In this document: positions 16,718 through 24,473 of the stretch, in pieces
Layout of the letters: the number at the start of each line of letters is the position of its first letter
Numbering within the stretch: position 1 is the stretch's first letter
Assembly (NCBI RefSeq): GCF_947072515.1
Contig: NZ_CAMTIG010000022.1
Coordinates: 1-58,662 of the forward strand
Reading direction: 5' to 3'
DNA length: 58,662 nt
Origin: an uncultured Clostridium sp.
GTDB taxonomy: Bacteria > Bacillota > Clostridia > Clostridiales > Clostridiaceae
Translations under genes and position numbers: made by a program
Notes under the pieces: model-generated
The model's input: only the letters and a program-made list of their open reading frames with translations
The model's database searches: none
What the model was told of the DNA's origin: nothing

Positions 16718-17044
16718 ATGAATGATTTTGGACTAAATGAAATGCAAAAAATTCAAAAGGAATTACAAGAAAAATATAAGAAAAAATGGGGTGGATTATC
16801 ACCGGATAAAGGTCGTAATCAATTATTATGGATGATGATTGAGGTCGGTGAAGTGGCTGATATAATCAAGAAAAAAGGTGATGATTATGTTATGAATGAT
16901 AAGCAAACAAGAAATCATTTTGTAGAAGAGTTATGTGATGTATTAATGTATTTTAATGATATAATGTTATGCTATTCTATTTCACCCGAAGAGTTGAAGG
17001 AAATATATTTGCAAAAGCATAATAAAAATATAGAACGTTGGTAA
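16718..17044 (+). CDS. MazG-like nucleotide pyrophosphohydrolase
   Basis: A 108-residue all-alpha NTP pyrophosphohydrolase of the MazG/dUTPase superfamily, which hydrolyses (d)NTPs to monophosphates. The metal-binding pattern is visible: MIEVGEVADIIKK (E-x2-E type) and, about 35 residues on, EELCDVLMYFND (E-x2-D). The length fits single-domain MazG-like proteins. ATGGAGG lies 9 nt before the ATG. It stands alone between decayed DNA and repeat copy B, in an accessory zone that also has a Nudix hydrolase and a guanylate-kinase-like gene. The substrate is not predictable. Confidence 0.8.
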   Translation: MNDFGLNEMQKIQKELQEKYKKKWGGLSPDKGRNQLLWMMIEVGEVADIIKKKGDDYVMNDKQTRNHFVEELCDVLMYFNDIMLCYSISPEELKEIYLQKHNKNIERW

Positions 17045-17156
17045 ATTTTAATTTAGCGAATAGATTTAAAATAATATGATGATTTGACTATACGTATACA
17101 TTTTTTTTATAAAGCCAATATTTTAATTATAAAATAAAGATTTTGAACAAGTTATA

Positions 17157-17228
17157 TAGGAAACAGACTCAAATTTTATTTGAGTCTGTTTTTCCTAAAA
17201 TAAAATACTCGTAAATAAGTATAAATAT
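17157..17228 (+). repeat. Terminator plus post-terminator repeat, copy B
   Basis: Near-identical to copy A at 15834-15907: hairpin CAGACTCAAA...TTGAGTCTG, T-tract, then AAAATAAAATACTCGTAAAT (17197-17216) and AAGTATAAATA. Differences include G/A in the stem and a shorter T-run. It acts as terminator downstream of the MazG-like gene. Confidence 0.85.
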
Positions 17229-17327
17229 AAAAATAATAAATTTAATTATTTGATAAAAATTTTTCATTAATATACGCTAAGTAAAAAATAGTATTAAAAA
17301 TAAAGAGAACTTTTAAAAAGGAGATTT

Positions 17328-17522
17328 ATGAAGATACTTCAAGTTATTGTAATACTAACAGTTTTGGAAAAAGTAATTATTATTATAGATAATAAAATAA
17401 TTAAAAAGAAATATGGTTTTAGCTTAGTTGATAGGTATAGAGATAGATTTAAGGCAATATGTTGTATATTAACAGTATTAATAGTATTAGTTGGTATATT
17501 TCTCTTTTTATTTGGCAAATAA
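17328..17522 (+). CDS. Small membrane protein, 64 residues
   Basis: Two hydrophobic segments (about residues 3-21 and 43-62, CCILTVLIVLVGIFLFLFG) flank a basic cytoplasmic-like loop (KKKYGFSLVDRYRDRFK). A clean AAAGGAG ribosome site lies upstream. The transposon begins 17 nt after the stop and may have separated it from downstream DNA. No family recognised. Confidence 0.6.
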   Translation: MKILQVIVILTVLEKVIIIIDNKIIKKKYGFSLVDRYRDRFKAICCILTVLIVLVGIFLFLFGK

Positions 17523-17538
17523 TTAAATAGAAAAATAA

Positions 17539-17564
17539 GGCTCTGTTTTAAATAGTGGTTGATA
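17539..17564 (+). repeat. Left terminal inverted repeat of the transposon
   Basis: Pairs with 19941-19966 at 23 of 26 positions; the three mismatches are contiguous (positions 16-18). Confidence 0.88.
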
Positions 17565-17625
17565 TGCGATACTTTTCTGAAAATAGGTTATAATATAGAT
17601 ATAATAAATTTTCGGAGGTATCACT

Positions 17626-18651
17626 ATGAGTAATGTAACATCAGTATTAGCACAAGCGAAAGCCTTATCAGATGAAGAACAACAAGAGTTATTAACTTAA
17701 TTAGAAGAATATCTTGTTTTAGGTTCGCAAGTTGCACAAGTAACTAAAGAAGTTAAAGAAATGAGATTTTCCAAAGGTAGAGTCTGCTGTCATTGTAATG
17801 GTACTGATGTAGTTAGAAATGGAAAAAGAAATGGTGTGCAAAGATATTTATGCAGAAATTGTCATTCCAGTTTCTCTGATTTAACCAATTCTGCAACTTA
17901 CAGAAGCAAGAAAACATTAGATAAATGGTTAAAATACGCCAAATGCATGTTAAATGGATATTCTATAAGGAAATCTGCCAAAGAAGTAAAAATAAATATA
18001 GCAACTTCTTTTTATTGGAGGCATAAAATACTTAACTGTATTAGTGAGTTTCTTGGGGTTGGTTCTGTTGATGGTGTAGTTGAAGCAGACGAAGTTTTCT
18101 TTGCTTACTCTTATAAAGGAACTAAACCTGCTAATATGCCAAGGCCTTCCCGTAAGAGAGGGAAGCAAGTTAAAAAAAGAGGTATTAGCAAGGAACAAGT
18201 ATGTGTTGGTACTGCTCTTGATAGAGAAGGTAATATAATAATTGAATTGTTATGCACTGGTAGAGTTACTGCTAATGAATTAGAGCGTTTATATGGTAAT
18301 CGTATAGGGGAACATTCTATTCTATGTACAGACTCGCACAAGTCCTACATTCAGTTTGCTGTAGATATGGAATTAGACCACAAGAGAGTTAAAAGAGGCA
18401 GACATAAAGAAGATATATACCATATAAACCACATAAACAGCCTACATTCTAATTTGAAGAGGTGGATGGCAAAATTTAATGGGGTTGCTACAAAATACCT
18501 TGAAAATTATTTAAAGTGGCACAAATGGATAAGTACATTCAGTACAGAAAAAGACATAGTGAGAACTAAAAACTTGATAATTCATAGTAATATAGCACAT
18601 AGTTATACTATGGTTAAGGAATTTAAGAATAGAAAACCGATATTTGTTTAA
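17626..18651 (+). pseudogene. IS1595-family transposase with premature stop
   Basis: CGGAGG precedes ATG 17626. The frame encodes MSNVTSVLAQAKALSDEEQQ, stops at TAA 17698, then continues in the same frame to 18651; a full product would be 341 residues. The rest is well preserved: a zinc ribbon (CCHC...CRNC), the DDE domain with VEADEVFF and LCTDSHKSY, and the IS1595-style HINSLHSNLKRW...FNGV...LENYLKWHKW end. ATG 17761 could restart translation and would lose only 45 residues, keeping zinc ribbon and catalytic core, though its ribosome site is weak. So the element may be inactive or expressed at low level. Only one lesion is seen, so the insertion looks recent. Confidence 0.85.
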
Positions 18652-18793
18652 ATTAGACTTTATTTCAATAAATACTGGAATTATAATCCATAAATCATGT
18701 ATAATACTAATATAAATTTTTGAACAAATGTAGAGGAAAGAAACCTTATTAATAGTGATTATATAAAGTTTAGGTAAGGTATTTAGGGGGGAA

Positions 18794-19810
18794 ATGGTGA
18801 ATATTAATTTAAATGAATACTTTAAAAAACAAAATAAGTTTAGTGGAAGTATATTGGTATCAAAAGGTAATGAAATTATATTTAATGAGTCATATGGATA
18901 TTCAAATAGAGAAGAGAAAATAAAAAATACACCAGAAACAAAATATCTGATTGGCTCTATGACAAAGGAAATAACAGCATTATGTATTATGCAATTAGCA
19001 GAAAAAGGATTGCTTAAAGTAGAGCAGAATATTGAAGATTATATTGAGGATTTCTATAAGGGAAAAGGGATTACAATAAAGCATCTTTTAACTCACACCT
19101 CTGGGATACCTAACTATATAATGCTAAGAAAAGAAATAAAATGGGGAGAACCTCATACACCAGAAGAGATATTAGATATTGTAAAAGGCTATAAGTTGAA
19201 ATTCCCTGTTGGTGAAAAATGGTCATACAGTAATACTAACTATCTTATTCTTGGCTTGATAATTGAAAAGGTTACTGGAATGAGTTATCACAAATATGTT
19301 AAAACTAATATATTCATTCCTGCTAAAGTAAATAATTCAGGTTTTATTAATGAAGAGCATAAAAATCTAGCCACCAATTATATTAATGGGGAAAAAGGTT
19401 TCTATATGGACCCATCAATGCTCTTTGCTTGTGGTGATATAGTGTCAACTGCTTGGGATATTTATCTGATTCATAAGGCAATTGATGAGGATAAACTCTT
19501 GAAAATACAAACTGTAAAAGAAATGTACAAGCCTCACTATGATGGCAAGTATGTAAAATATGGGTATGGATTACTTATAAAAAACTATTTTGGCTTCAAA
19601 AGTATATGCCATGGTGGGTCAGTTCCTAATGGATACACTTCTCATTTTGAGAAATATATTGATGAGGATATTAAAATTGTTGTATTAAGCAATGATTTAG
19701 TGAAATATCAATTCTTATCATTGAAAGATGTTGGGGGTACTTTTATAAGTAGAGAGATTGCTTCATTAATTTATGGTAAAAAATTAGGTGCTTTAAAGAA
19801 GGTATTATAA
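18794..19810 (+). CDS. Class C beta-lactamase-like serine hydrolase, transposon passenger
   Basis: A 338-residue serine hydrolase of the AmpC/esterase/DD-peptidase superfamily. The active-site set is complete: Ser55-M-T-Lys58, Tyr145-Ser-Asn147 and His273-Gly-Gly. The flanking blocks KHLLTHTSGIPNY and FPVGEKWSYSNTNYLILG are typical. There is no signal peptide, so the product is predicted to be cytoplasmic, which argues against a periplasm-like cell-wall or secreted drug-inactivating role; esterase or peptidase activity is as likely. An AGGGGGG site precedes ATG 18794 (GTG 18797 is an alternative). It lies inside the IS1595 terminal repeats, so it moves with the element. Confidence 0.87.
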   Translation: MVNINLNEYFKKQNKFSGSILVSKGNEIIFNESYGYSNREEKIKNTPETKYLIGSMTKEITALCIMQLAEKGLLKVEQNIEDYIEDFYKGKGITIKHLLTHTSGIPNYIMLRKEIKWGEPHTPEEILDIVKGYKLKFPVGEKWSYSNTNYLILGLIIEKVTGMSYHKYVKTNIFIPAKVNNSGFINEEHKNLATNYINGEKGFYMDPSMLFACGDIVSTAWDIYLIHKAIDEDKLLKIQTVKEMYKPHYDGKYVKYGYGLLIKNYFGFKSICHGGSVPNGYTSHFEKYIDEDIKIVVLSNDLVKYQFLSLKDVGGTFISREIASLIYGKKLGALKKVL

Positions 19811-19896
19811 ATGGGAATGTTATATTGCTTTAAATTATAATTTGATTTTGAAACTTAATTATTCACTCTAAATATTAATCTATTGCGATTAGAAGT

Positions 19897-19934
19897 AAAA
19901 GTGGACAAAATTACGATTTGTCCACTTTTATACT
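19897..19934 (+). terminator. Terminator inside right end of transposon
   Basis: AAAAGTGGACAAA and TTTGTCCACTTTT, a perfect 13-bp stem with 7-nt loop, followed by a short T/A tract. It insulates the passenger gene from flanking DNA. Confidence 0.8.
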
Positions 19935-19940
19935 ATCTAT

Positions 19941-19966
19941 TATCAACCTTGATTTAAAACAGAGCC
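19941..19966 (-). repeat. Right terminal inverted repeat of the transposon
   Basis: The inverse of 17539-17564 with three mismatches; ends GTTTTAAAACAGAGCC-type sequence at 19966, next to the second AAAAATAA. Confidence 0.88.
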
Positions 19967-19989
19967 AAAAATAAATAAGCACTAATAAA

Positions 19990-20244
19990 TTAATGCTTAT
20001 TTAATCCATAAAAAAATATAGTAATACCAATAATAAGAATGAAAAATCCTAATAACTTAAGATAAAAGGATATGTTGCTAGAAAAGTTTAATGTATTACT
20101 AGAGAGTAGTATATTGCTAATTATAGAAACTTCAACGCCTATAAGTAAAATATCAGTTTTAGATTTAGTTTTAATTTTTTCAAGTATTAAAAATGAAATT
20201 AAAGAACCAAGTGAAATAAAAAGACAAAATAAAAAAAGAACCAT
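19990..20244 (-). CDS. Small membrane protein, 84 residues
   Basis: Start taken at ATG 20244, with TTGGAG 9 nt upstream; a longer frame from 20382 would run through the terminator and stop of the next gene and is rejected. The product has two or three hydrophobic segments (MVLFLFCLFISLGSLISFLI; ISFYLKLLGFFILIIGITIF) separated by KIKTKSKTD. No family recognised. It is on the opposite strand to the transposon passenger and adjoins the target-site duplication, so its downstream DNA was changed by the insertion. Confidence 0.55.
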   Translation of the reverse strand: MVLFLFCLFISLGSLISFLILEKIKTKSKTDILLIGVEVSIISNILLSSNTLNFSSNISFYLKLLGFFILIIGITIFFYGLNKH

Positions 20245-20321
20245 AAATTTCAACTCCAATCTACACCTCATAATACTATATATTACTGAAAAGGTAAATA
20301 AATACAATATATAAAATAATA

Positions 20322-20355
20322 ATAGTGCAGAATAAGATATCTTATTCTGCACTAT
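20322..20355 (-). terminator. Palindromic terminator of the anchored protein gene
   Basis: A near-perfect palindrome ATAGTGCAGAATAAGAT and complement. On the minus strand it overlaps the stop codon at 20342-20344 and is followed by TATTATTATTTTATA. Confidence 0.75.
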
Positions 20356-20953
20356 GATCATTAGAAATAAATATATATTCATTACTATTATTTATAAGGT
20401 TATTTGTACTAATATTAAATGCAAACTTACAATCATTTGTAGGTTTTATTTCAACATCAAATTTATTTAAATCATAAGTAGGTCCATTTAAATTTTGTGT
20501 TTCTTTTAAAGCTTTTGCTGTCATTGTTGTCTTTAAAATTGCATTCATTTTATTTTTTATTATAGTTTCATTATCTTTTTCACTAGGAAATTGTTTTATT
20601 AGAAGTGCAGTACTTTTTGTTGCTACATATTCTTGAGCTTCTTCTAATGAAACATATTTATTTTCATTATTGTCTCTTATTTTCTGAGCTTCAGCAGCTT
20701 CTTTTTCTTTTTCAGATATTTCTTTTCCAGTTAGCATTTTAGGTTTTTCTGTAGCTTTTGTTGAGGTATTAGTTATCTTAGTATTAGTAGTTGATGGATT
20801 AATATTTTCACTAATAGAACTATTTTTTGTGGGTGTAGTATTATTCGCAGTTATGTTATTTCTGCTTTTTTTATTATAAATAATCATTCCACAACTAAAT
20901 ATAAGTATAATGAGAATTACTAGAAATAATCCTAGAAATTTTTTGTTTTTCAT
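20342..20953 (-). CDS. Membrane-anchored extracellular protein, function unknown
   Basis: Start at ATG 20953 with AGGGGG 7 nt upstream; an in-frame ATG 42 nt further up lacks a ribosome site. 203 residues: a short basic start (MKNKKFLG), one membrane helix (about 6-24), a Thr/Asn/Ser-rich linker (about 30-70) and a mixed folded region with a charged helix (KEISEKEKEAAEAQKIR). It probably faces outside. The neighbour at 21161 starts similarly (MKNKR), and the three proteins at 20342, 21161 and 21854 share an anchor-plus-domain layout, although I see no clear homology between them. Confidence 0.6.
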   Translation of the reverse strand: MKNKKFLGLFLVILIILIFSCGMIIYNKKSRNNITANNTTPTKNSSISENINPSTTNTKITNTSTKATEKPKMLTGKEISEKEKEAAEAQKIRDNNENKYVSLEEAQEYVATKSTALLIKQFPSEKDNETIIKNKMNAILKTTMTAKALKETQNLNGPTYDLNKFDVEIKPTNDCKFAFNISTNNLINNSNEYIFISNDHSAE

Positions 20954-21115
20954 ATGTATCCCCCTAATTTTAAAATTCAAACTAAATAGTAACATAATTT
21001 TTATGGGAATATTGGGAAAAAAGCTTTATTTATAAAATTGTTAACATTTAAGTAATTTTCTTTAAAATGTTAATAAATCTAAAATAATACATAGAAGAAT
21101 AAGAAAAGGTAGAAA

Positions 21116-21145
21116 ATCATGTTAAAATTTAACATGATTTTAGTT
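21116..21145 (+). promoter_or_regulatory. Hairpin in the leader of the anchored protein gene
   Basis: ATCATGTTAAA and TTTAACATGAT, an 11-bp stem with 1-nt spacer, then TTTTAGTTTT, 16 nt before the start at 21161. It could attenuate or separate divergent transcription units. Confidence 0.5.
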
Positions 21146-21160
21146 TTAAGGGGGACACAA

Positions 21161-21802
21161 ATGAAAAATAAGAGAATATTAATTCTAATCATAGTACTAA
21201 TTATAATTGTAGGGGGAGTAATAGTTTATAAGGAAGTTGAAAAGAAGCAAGTAAATAATAATATTAAAGTCAAAGCTACAAATTTGGAAAATACACAAAA
21301 ATCAAATCAAGAAAAGGAAATTTTTGATAAATCAATAGGTAATATTAATGAAGGTCAATTATTAGAACATGAAGGGATAAGTAAAGATATATTTAAAGAT
21401 ACAAAATATCCAGGTATTTCAAATGAAGTTGTTACTAAAGAAACAACTTCTGGAATTGAAAAGCAACCAGTAGAAATAATAATTAAAAAATATAATCCTA
21501 ATATATTAACTCAAGATATGTTAGCTAAATATTATAATGAGCAAATAAAAGTTAATAAGAATAATAATCAAAATATAACTTGTTACCTTTTAGATGTTTA
21601 TAATAATTCATTTGCAATAGAATTATTTAGCAATACAAATAAATTTAATGAATTTAATATAGGAAATATAAATGAAAAATTTGAGTTAGTCAATAATAAA
21701 AATTCAATGTATTGTGGAATAAAACCTGATGGTGAAATAACGTCATATAGCAATTATGGAAATAATTCAGCTAAAAAAGAACCATTTATACTAAAAAAAT
21801 AA
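21161..21802 (+). CDS. Membrane-anchored extracellular protein, function unknown
   Basis: Start at ATG 21161 with AAGGGGG upstream; the ATG at 21119 lies in a hairpin and lacks a ribosome site. 213 residues: MKNKRILILIIVLIIIVGG membrane anchor, a Lys/Asn/Gln-rich linker, then an extracellular domain with two cysteines (residues near ITCYLLDVY and MYCGIKPDG) that could form a disulfide. It is divergent from the gene at 20342 and is followed 51 nt later by another anchored protein. No family assigned. Confidence 0.6.
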   Translation: MKNKRILILIIVLIIIVGGVIVYKEVEKKQVNNNIKVKATNLENTQKSNQEKEIFDKSIGNINEGQLLEHEGISKDIFKDTKYPGISNEVVTKETTSGIEKQPVEIIIKKYNPNILTQDMLAKYYNEQIKVNKNNNQNITCYLLDVYNNSFAIELFSNTNKFNEFNIGNINEKFELVNNKNSMYCGIKPDGEITSYSNYGNNSAKKEPFILKK

Positions 21803-21853
21803 ATTTATGATATGGTATATTTTTAGAAGATATTTTACAGGGAGAAGAAGCAA

Positions 21854-22423
21854 ATGAAGAAAAAGATAATTATAATAGGAGTAATAGTTGTAATAGGAAT
21901 ATTTTTAATATGGCTAAAGATGTATAATCCTAATGGAAAGAGTAACTTAGTTACATCAAATATTACAAAACTTCAAGGATATAACTCAGATTTTACAGTA
22001 CTACCAGCAATAATACTTGAAGAAATATTTAATGAAGATCAAGATTTTAATAAGATACAAAGTCAAATAAATCAAATAACAGATACTAATCTAAAGAGCT
22101 CTTTACAGGCTAATTTAAATCAATATAAACTAAATGAATTAGAATATGTAAAAAATCTACCTTTTGATAAAACACAAGAGTATACAAAAAATATATTTAA
22201 CAATAAAAATATCTTACCTTTTAATGGAGGTTCATTTTTACCATTTAGTCCACTAGGAGTTGTAAAAGATGGAAAAAGGTATTATGTAACTGTAGCATAT
22301 GTAGTTTATTCAAGTACAAAAAATCAGAGTTTAGATAATAATAATAAAGATATATATGGTATTTCAGTATTTAATATATACGATAATGGAGAGCTTCAAC
22401 CATTATATATCAGTAGTAAATAG
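21854..22423 (+). CDS. Membrane-anchored extracellular protein, function unknown
   Basis: 189 residues: N-terminal anchor (KIIIIGVIVVIGIFLIWLKM), a polar region rich in Asn and Gln (QSQINQITDTNLKSSLQANLNQ), then a beta-rich end (GVVKDGKRYYVTVAYVVYSS). CAGGGAGAAG precedes the ATG. It is probably cotranscribed with the gene at 21161, with a terminator just after. No recognisable domain. Confidence 0.6.
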   Translation: MKKKIIIIGVIVVIGIFLIWLKMYNPNGKSNLVTSNITKLQGYNSDFTVLPAIILEEIFNEDQDFNKIQSQINQITDTNLKSSLQANLNQYKLNELEYVKNLPFDKTQEYTKNIFNNKNILPFNGGSFLPFSPLGVVKDGKRYYVTVAYVVYSSTKNQSLDNNNKDIYGISVFNIYDNGELQPLYISSK

Positions 22424-22426
22424 AGA

Positions 22427-22468
22427 AAAACTAGAAAGTGATATAAAAGGTATCATTTTCTAGTTTTT
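22427..22468 (+). terminator. Terminator
   Basis: AAAACTAGAAAGTGATA pairs with TATCATTTTCTAGTTTT (one G-T pair), 7-nt loop, then eight T. Confidence 0.88.
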
Positions 22469-22702
22469 TTTATTTGCACATGAAATAAAAAAGAGTAATT
22501 GATGATGGGATATATGAAAAATAGGATTCTAAAAATAAACTAAAAAACTTTAAAAAAATCTCAATAAATTATATTATTAAAGAAAAAGCTAAAATAAGAA
22601 ATTTATAAAGTTAAGAAAAGGATTAAATAGATGAAATAGAATAATTAATTTAAAGAAGTTAATTGACATAGAAAAATTAAAATATAAGGGAGGATGAAAA
22701 AA

Positions 22703-23194
22703 ATGAATGAATTATTTTTGGTAGTAGCTCCAAGTGGAAGTGGAAAAGACTATTTAGTAAGTAAAATGTGTAGTAAATTCGGATTAAAAAAGGTTACGTC
22801 AAGAACAACAAGAAAACCGAGATTTTCAGGCGAAAAATCTTATAAGTTTAAGACGATTAGTGAATGGAATAAAGAAAAGTCAGAAGCAATAGCACCTGCA
22901 TATTATTGTGGAAACCACTATTGGACTATGAAAGGAGATCTGGAAAATGCAAATTTCTATATAGTAGAACCTTCTGGAATAGATGCAGTTAAAGAATCAG
23001 GTTTAGAGTTTAAAGTTATTTACATAAATACTCCAATATTAAGAAGAATTAAATACATGAGAAGAAGAGGCGATAAATTTATAAGTATTCTAAAAAGAAT
23101 AGCGAATGATATTAGAGGATTTAAAGGAGTGAAATCAAAGGCTGATTTTATAGTGAAAGATGAAGTTGAATTTGAGTCTATTTTTCTAAAATAA
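22703..23194 (+). CDS. Guanylate kinase-like P-loop protein
   Basis: A 163-residue nucleoside-monophosphate-kinase-fold protein. It has a Walker A loop near the start (APSGSGKDYLV) and a Gmk-type GMP-binding block (TSRTTRKPRFSGEKSYKF). The arginine-rich lid is RRIKYMRRRGD. It is shorter than housekeeping Gmk (about 200 residues) and resembles accessory or phage-borne copies. Start at ATG 22703: AAGGGAGG ends at 22693, too close for ATG 22694. The final residues (FESIFLK) and stop lie inside repeat copy C, so the repeat has replaced the original C-terminus. The substrate may not be GMP. Confidence 0.7.
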   Translation: MNELFLVVAPSGSGKDYLVSKMCSKFGLKKVTSRTTRKPRFSGEKSYKFKTISEWNKEKSEAIAPAYYCGNHYWTMKGDLENANFYIVEPSGIDAVKESGLEFKVIYINTPILRRIKYMRRRGDKFISILKRIANDIRGFKGVKSKADFIVKDEVEFESIFLK

Positions 23195-23207
23195 AATACT
23201 CGTAAAT
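23171..23207 (+). repeat. Post-terminator repeat, copy C (inside gene end)
   Basis: TTTGAGTCTATTTTTCTAAA continuing into AAAATAAAATACTCGTAAAT matches the right arm and tail of copies A and B. The left hairpin arm is absent. It overlaps the last eight codons of the guanylate-kinase-like gene. Confidence 0.75.
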
Positions 23208-23448
23208 GATAATAATTAAAATAACTAATACTACTCTTAAATGCAACATAAAGCTTTAATATATAGAAACAGATTAAATAAAATATAAAAATAAATATCT
23301 CTATATAAAATATTAAAGAAAATTTAAGTGCAAAATTAGTTTCATTTAAGATTTAGAAATTATTTATATAAATATCTAAGAAATAGTCAAATAATTAGTA
23401 TTACAAAAGGGGAGAGAGGAATATATAATTAAAATGAGGTGAAAATTT

Positions 23449-23619
23449 ATGAAAAGTAAGAGGATAAAAAAGTTGAAATATTTTAGAAATTGTACAATTA
23501 CAATAATAGGAGCAATAATAGTACTTTTATGTATACAACTGCAGACTCATGGTACTATTTTTTCATCAGTTTCAGCTATATTTTTCTCTATTTTAGGAAG
23601 CATAAGTTATTATTTATAA
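23449..23619 (+). CDS. Small membrane protein, 56 residues
   Basis: ATG 23449 follows GAGGTG by 7 nt. MKSKRIKKLKYFRNC is a basic lead, then two hydrophobic stretches (TITIIGAIIVLLCIQL; IFSSVSAIFFSILGSISYY) with a short LQTHG turn. Positive-inside rule: both ends inside. It lies 38 nt before the Nudix gene, possibly in one transcript. No family recognised. Confidence 0.5.
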   Translation: MKSKRIKKLKYFRNCTITIIGAIIVLLCIQLQTHGTIFSSVSAIFFSILGSISYYL

Positions 23620-23657
23620 GAGTATAGTTTAAATATATTTATAGGGGGAATAGATAA

Positions 23658-24113
23658 ATGGATAAACATTTTACAGTTTCAGTATTTATTGTTTATAAAG
23701 ATAAAGTGCTATTACATTTACATAAGAAAGCCAAAAAAATACTTCCTTTGGGGGGACATATAGAAGTTAATGAATTACCAGAGGAAGCATGTATACGTGA
23801 AGTGGAAGAAGAAGCAGGAATAAAAATAAAACTTTATAATTCAATAAATAAAGAACTTAAAAAGACCTGTGAATTATCTGGAGAAAAATTATTAGTAAAT
23901 CCTATGTATACAATTTTGAGTGAGGTAGCAGAAGAACATTACCATATAGATTTTGTATATTATGCAAGTGCAGAATCTTGTGAAACAAAGCCAGCTGATG
24001 GAGAATCTAATTTACTTAAGTGGTATACTCAAGAAGATTTAAATAGAGCTAAAAATATTCAAGAAAATATTTTGATAATGGCTAATGAAGCGTTACAAAT
24101 ATTAGAAAAATAA
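23658..24113 (+). CDS. Nudix hydrolase (MutT-like)
   Basis: A 151-residue Nudix protein with a complete box: Gly33, five residues, Glu39, seven residues, Arg47-Glu48-Val-Glu-Glu-Glu-Ala-Gly54-Ile. It starts with the short beta-strand lead common to MutT-type proteins (FTVSVFIVYKDKVLLHLHKK). It hydrolyses a nucleoside diphosphate linked to another group; the substrate cannot be predicted. AGGGGG precedes the ATG. Neighbours are small membrane genes and a broken PTS gene, so it is part of the accessory zone rather than the nudF locus at 6181. Confidence 0.85.
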   Translation: MDKHFTVSVFIVYKDKVLLHLHKKAKKILPLGGHIEVNELPEEACIREVEEEAGIKIKLYNSINKELKKTCELSGEKLLVNPMYTILSEVAEEHYHIDFVYYASAESCETKPADGESNLLKWYTQEDLNRAKNIQENILIMANEALQILEK

Positions 24114-24158
24114 AAATTGAATTGCTAAGAAATATATTATAAAAAAGGGTGAAGTATT

Positions 24159-24411
24159 ATGATAGTTTGTATATGTTGTGCTGGTGGACTTACTTCTAGT
24201 TTGTTTTGTAGTCATATTAAGAATGAAGCAGGGGGATATAGATTTAATACTTATTTCTCCACAGGTAAGATTTCTTTTAAATTCAATAAGTAAATTAGTA
24301 TCACCATTTAATATTCCATGTAGTGTAATAGATATGCGAACTTTTGGAACTATGAATGGAAAAGAGGGGTTAAAACTTATACAGAAATATGAGAATAATG
24401 TATTTAAATAA
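24159..24411 (+). pseudogene. PTS lactose/cellobiose-type EIIB, frameshifted and shortened
   Basis: ATG 24159 starts MIVCICCAGGLTSSLFCSHI, with the phosphocysteine Cys in the CCAGGLTSSLF loop of EIIB proteins. The reading then shifts by one frame near 24225-24232 to GDIDLILISPQVRFLLNSIS and continues through SPFNIPCSVIDMRTFGTMNG to 24411. The second part matches the C-terminal half of EIIB, but about 20 middle residues are missing. A deletion with frameshift has destroyed the gene. No EIIA or EIIC gene is nearby. Confidence 0.75.
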
Positions 24412-24473
24412 AGGGCATAAGTTGAAAGATTGTACTATAGAATTAATTATATATGGTTAAAAAGGGGAGAATT

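Larger units (their letters stand above)
17539..19966 (+). mobile_element. IS1595-family transposon with serine-hydrolase passenger (2428 bp)
   Basis: The left end begins GGCTCTGTTTTAAAT, three bases, GGTTGATA (17539-17564). The right end is its inverse (19941-19966), identical at 23 of 26 positions. An 8-bp duplication flanks the element. Inside are an IS1595-type transposase gene with one in-frame stop and, in the same orientation, a class C beta-lactamase-like gene followed by its own terminator inside the right end. IS1595 elements are known to carry passenger genes, so this is a unit rather than two neighbours. Confidence 0.88.
17531..19974 (+). repeat. 8-bp target-site duplication flanking the transposon
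   Basis: AAAAATAA at 17531-17538 and again at 19967-19974, immediately outside the terminal repeats. Eight bases is the size reported for the IS1595 family. The sequence is simple, so chance similarity is possible, but the exact placement argues for a true duplication. Confidence 0.8.

Noticed and set aside
18652..18793. A gene between transposase and hydrolase
   Set aside because: No frame or ribosome site; only AT-rich spacer with the hydrolase leader.
20072..20314. 80-codon plus-strand frame opposite the small membrane gene
   Set aside because: Hydrophobic lead only by shadowing; no ribosome site at a proper distance and the minus-strand start has TTGGAG.
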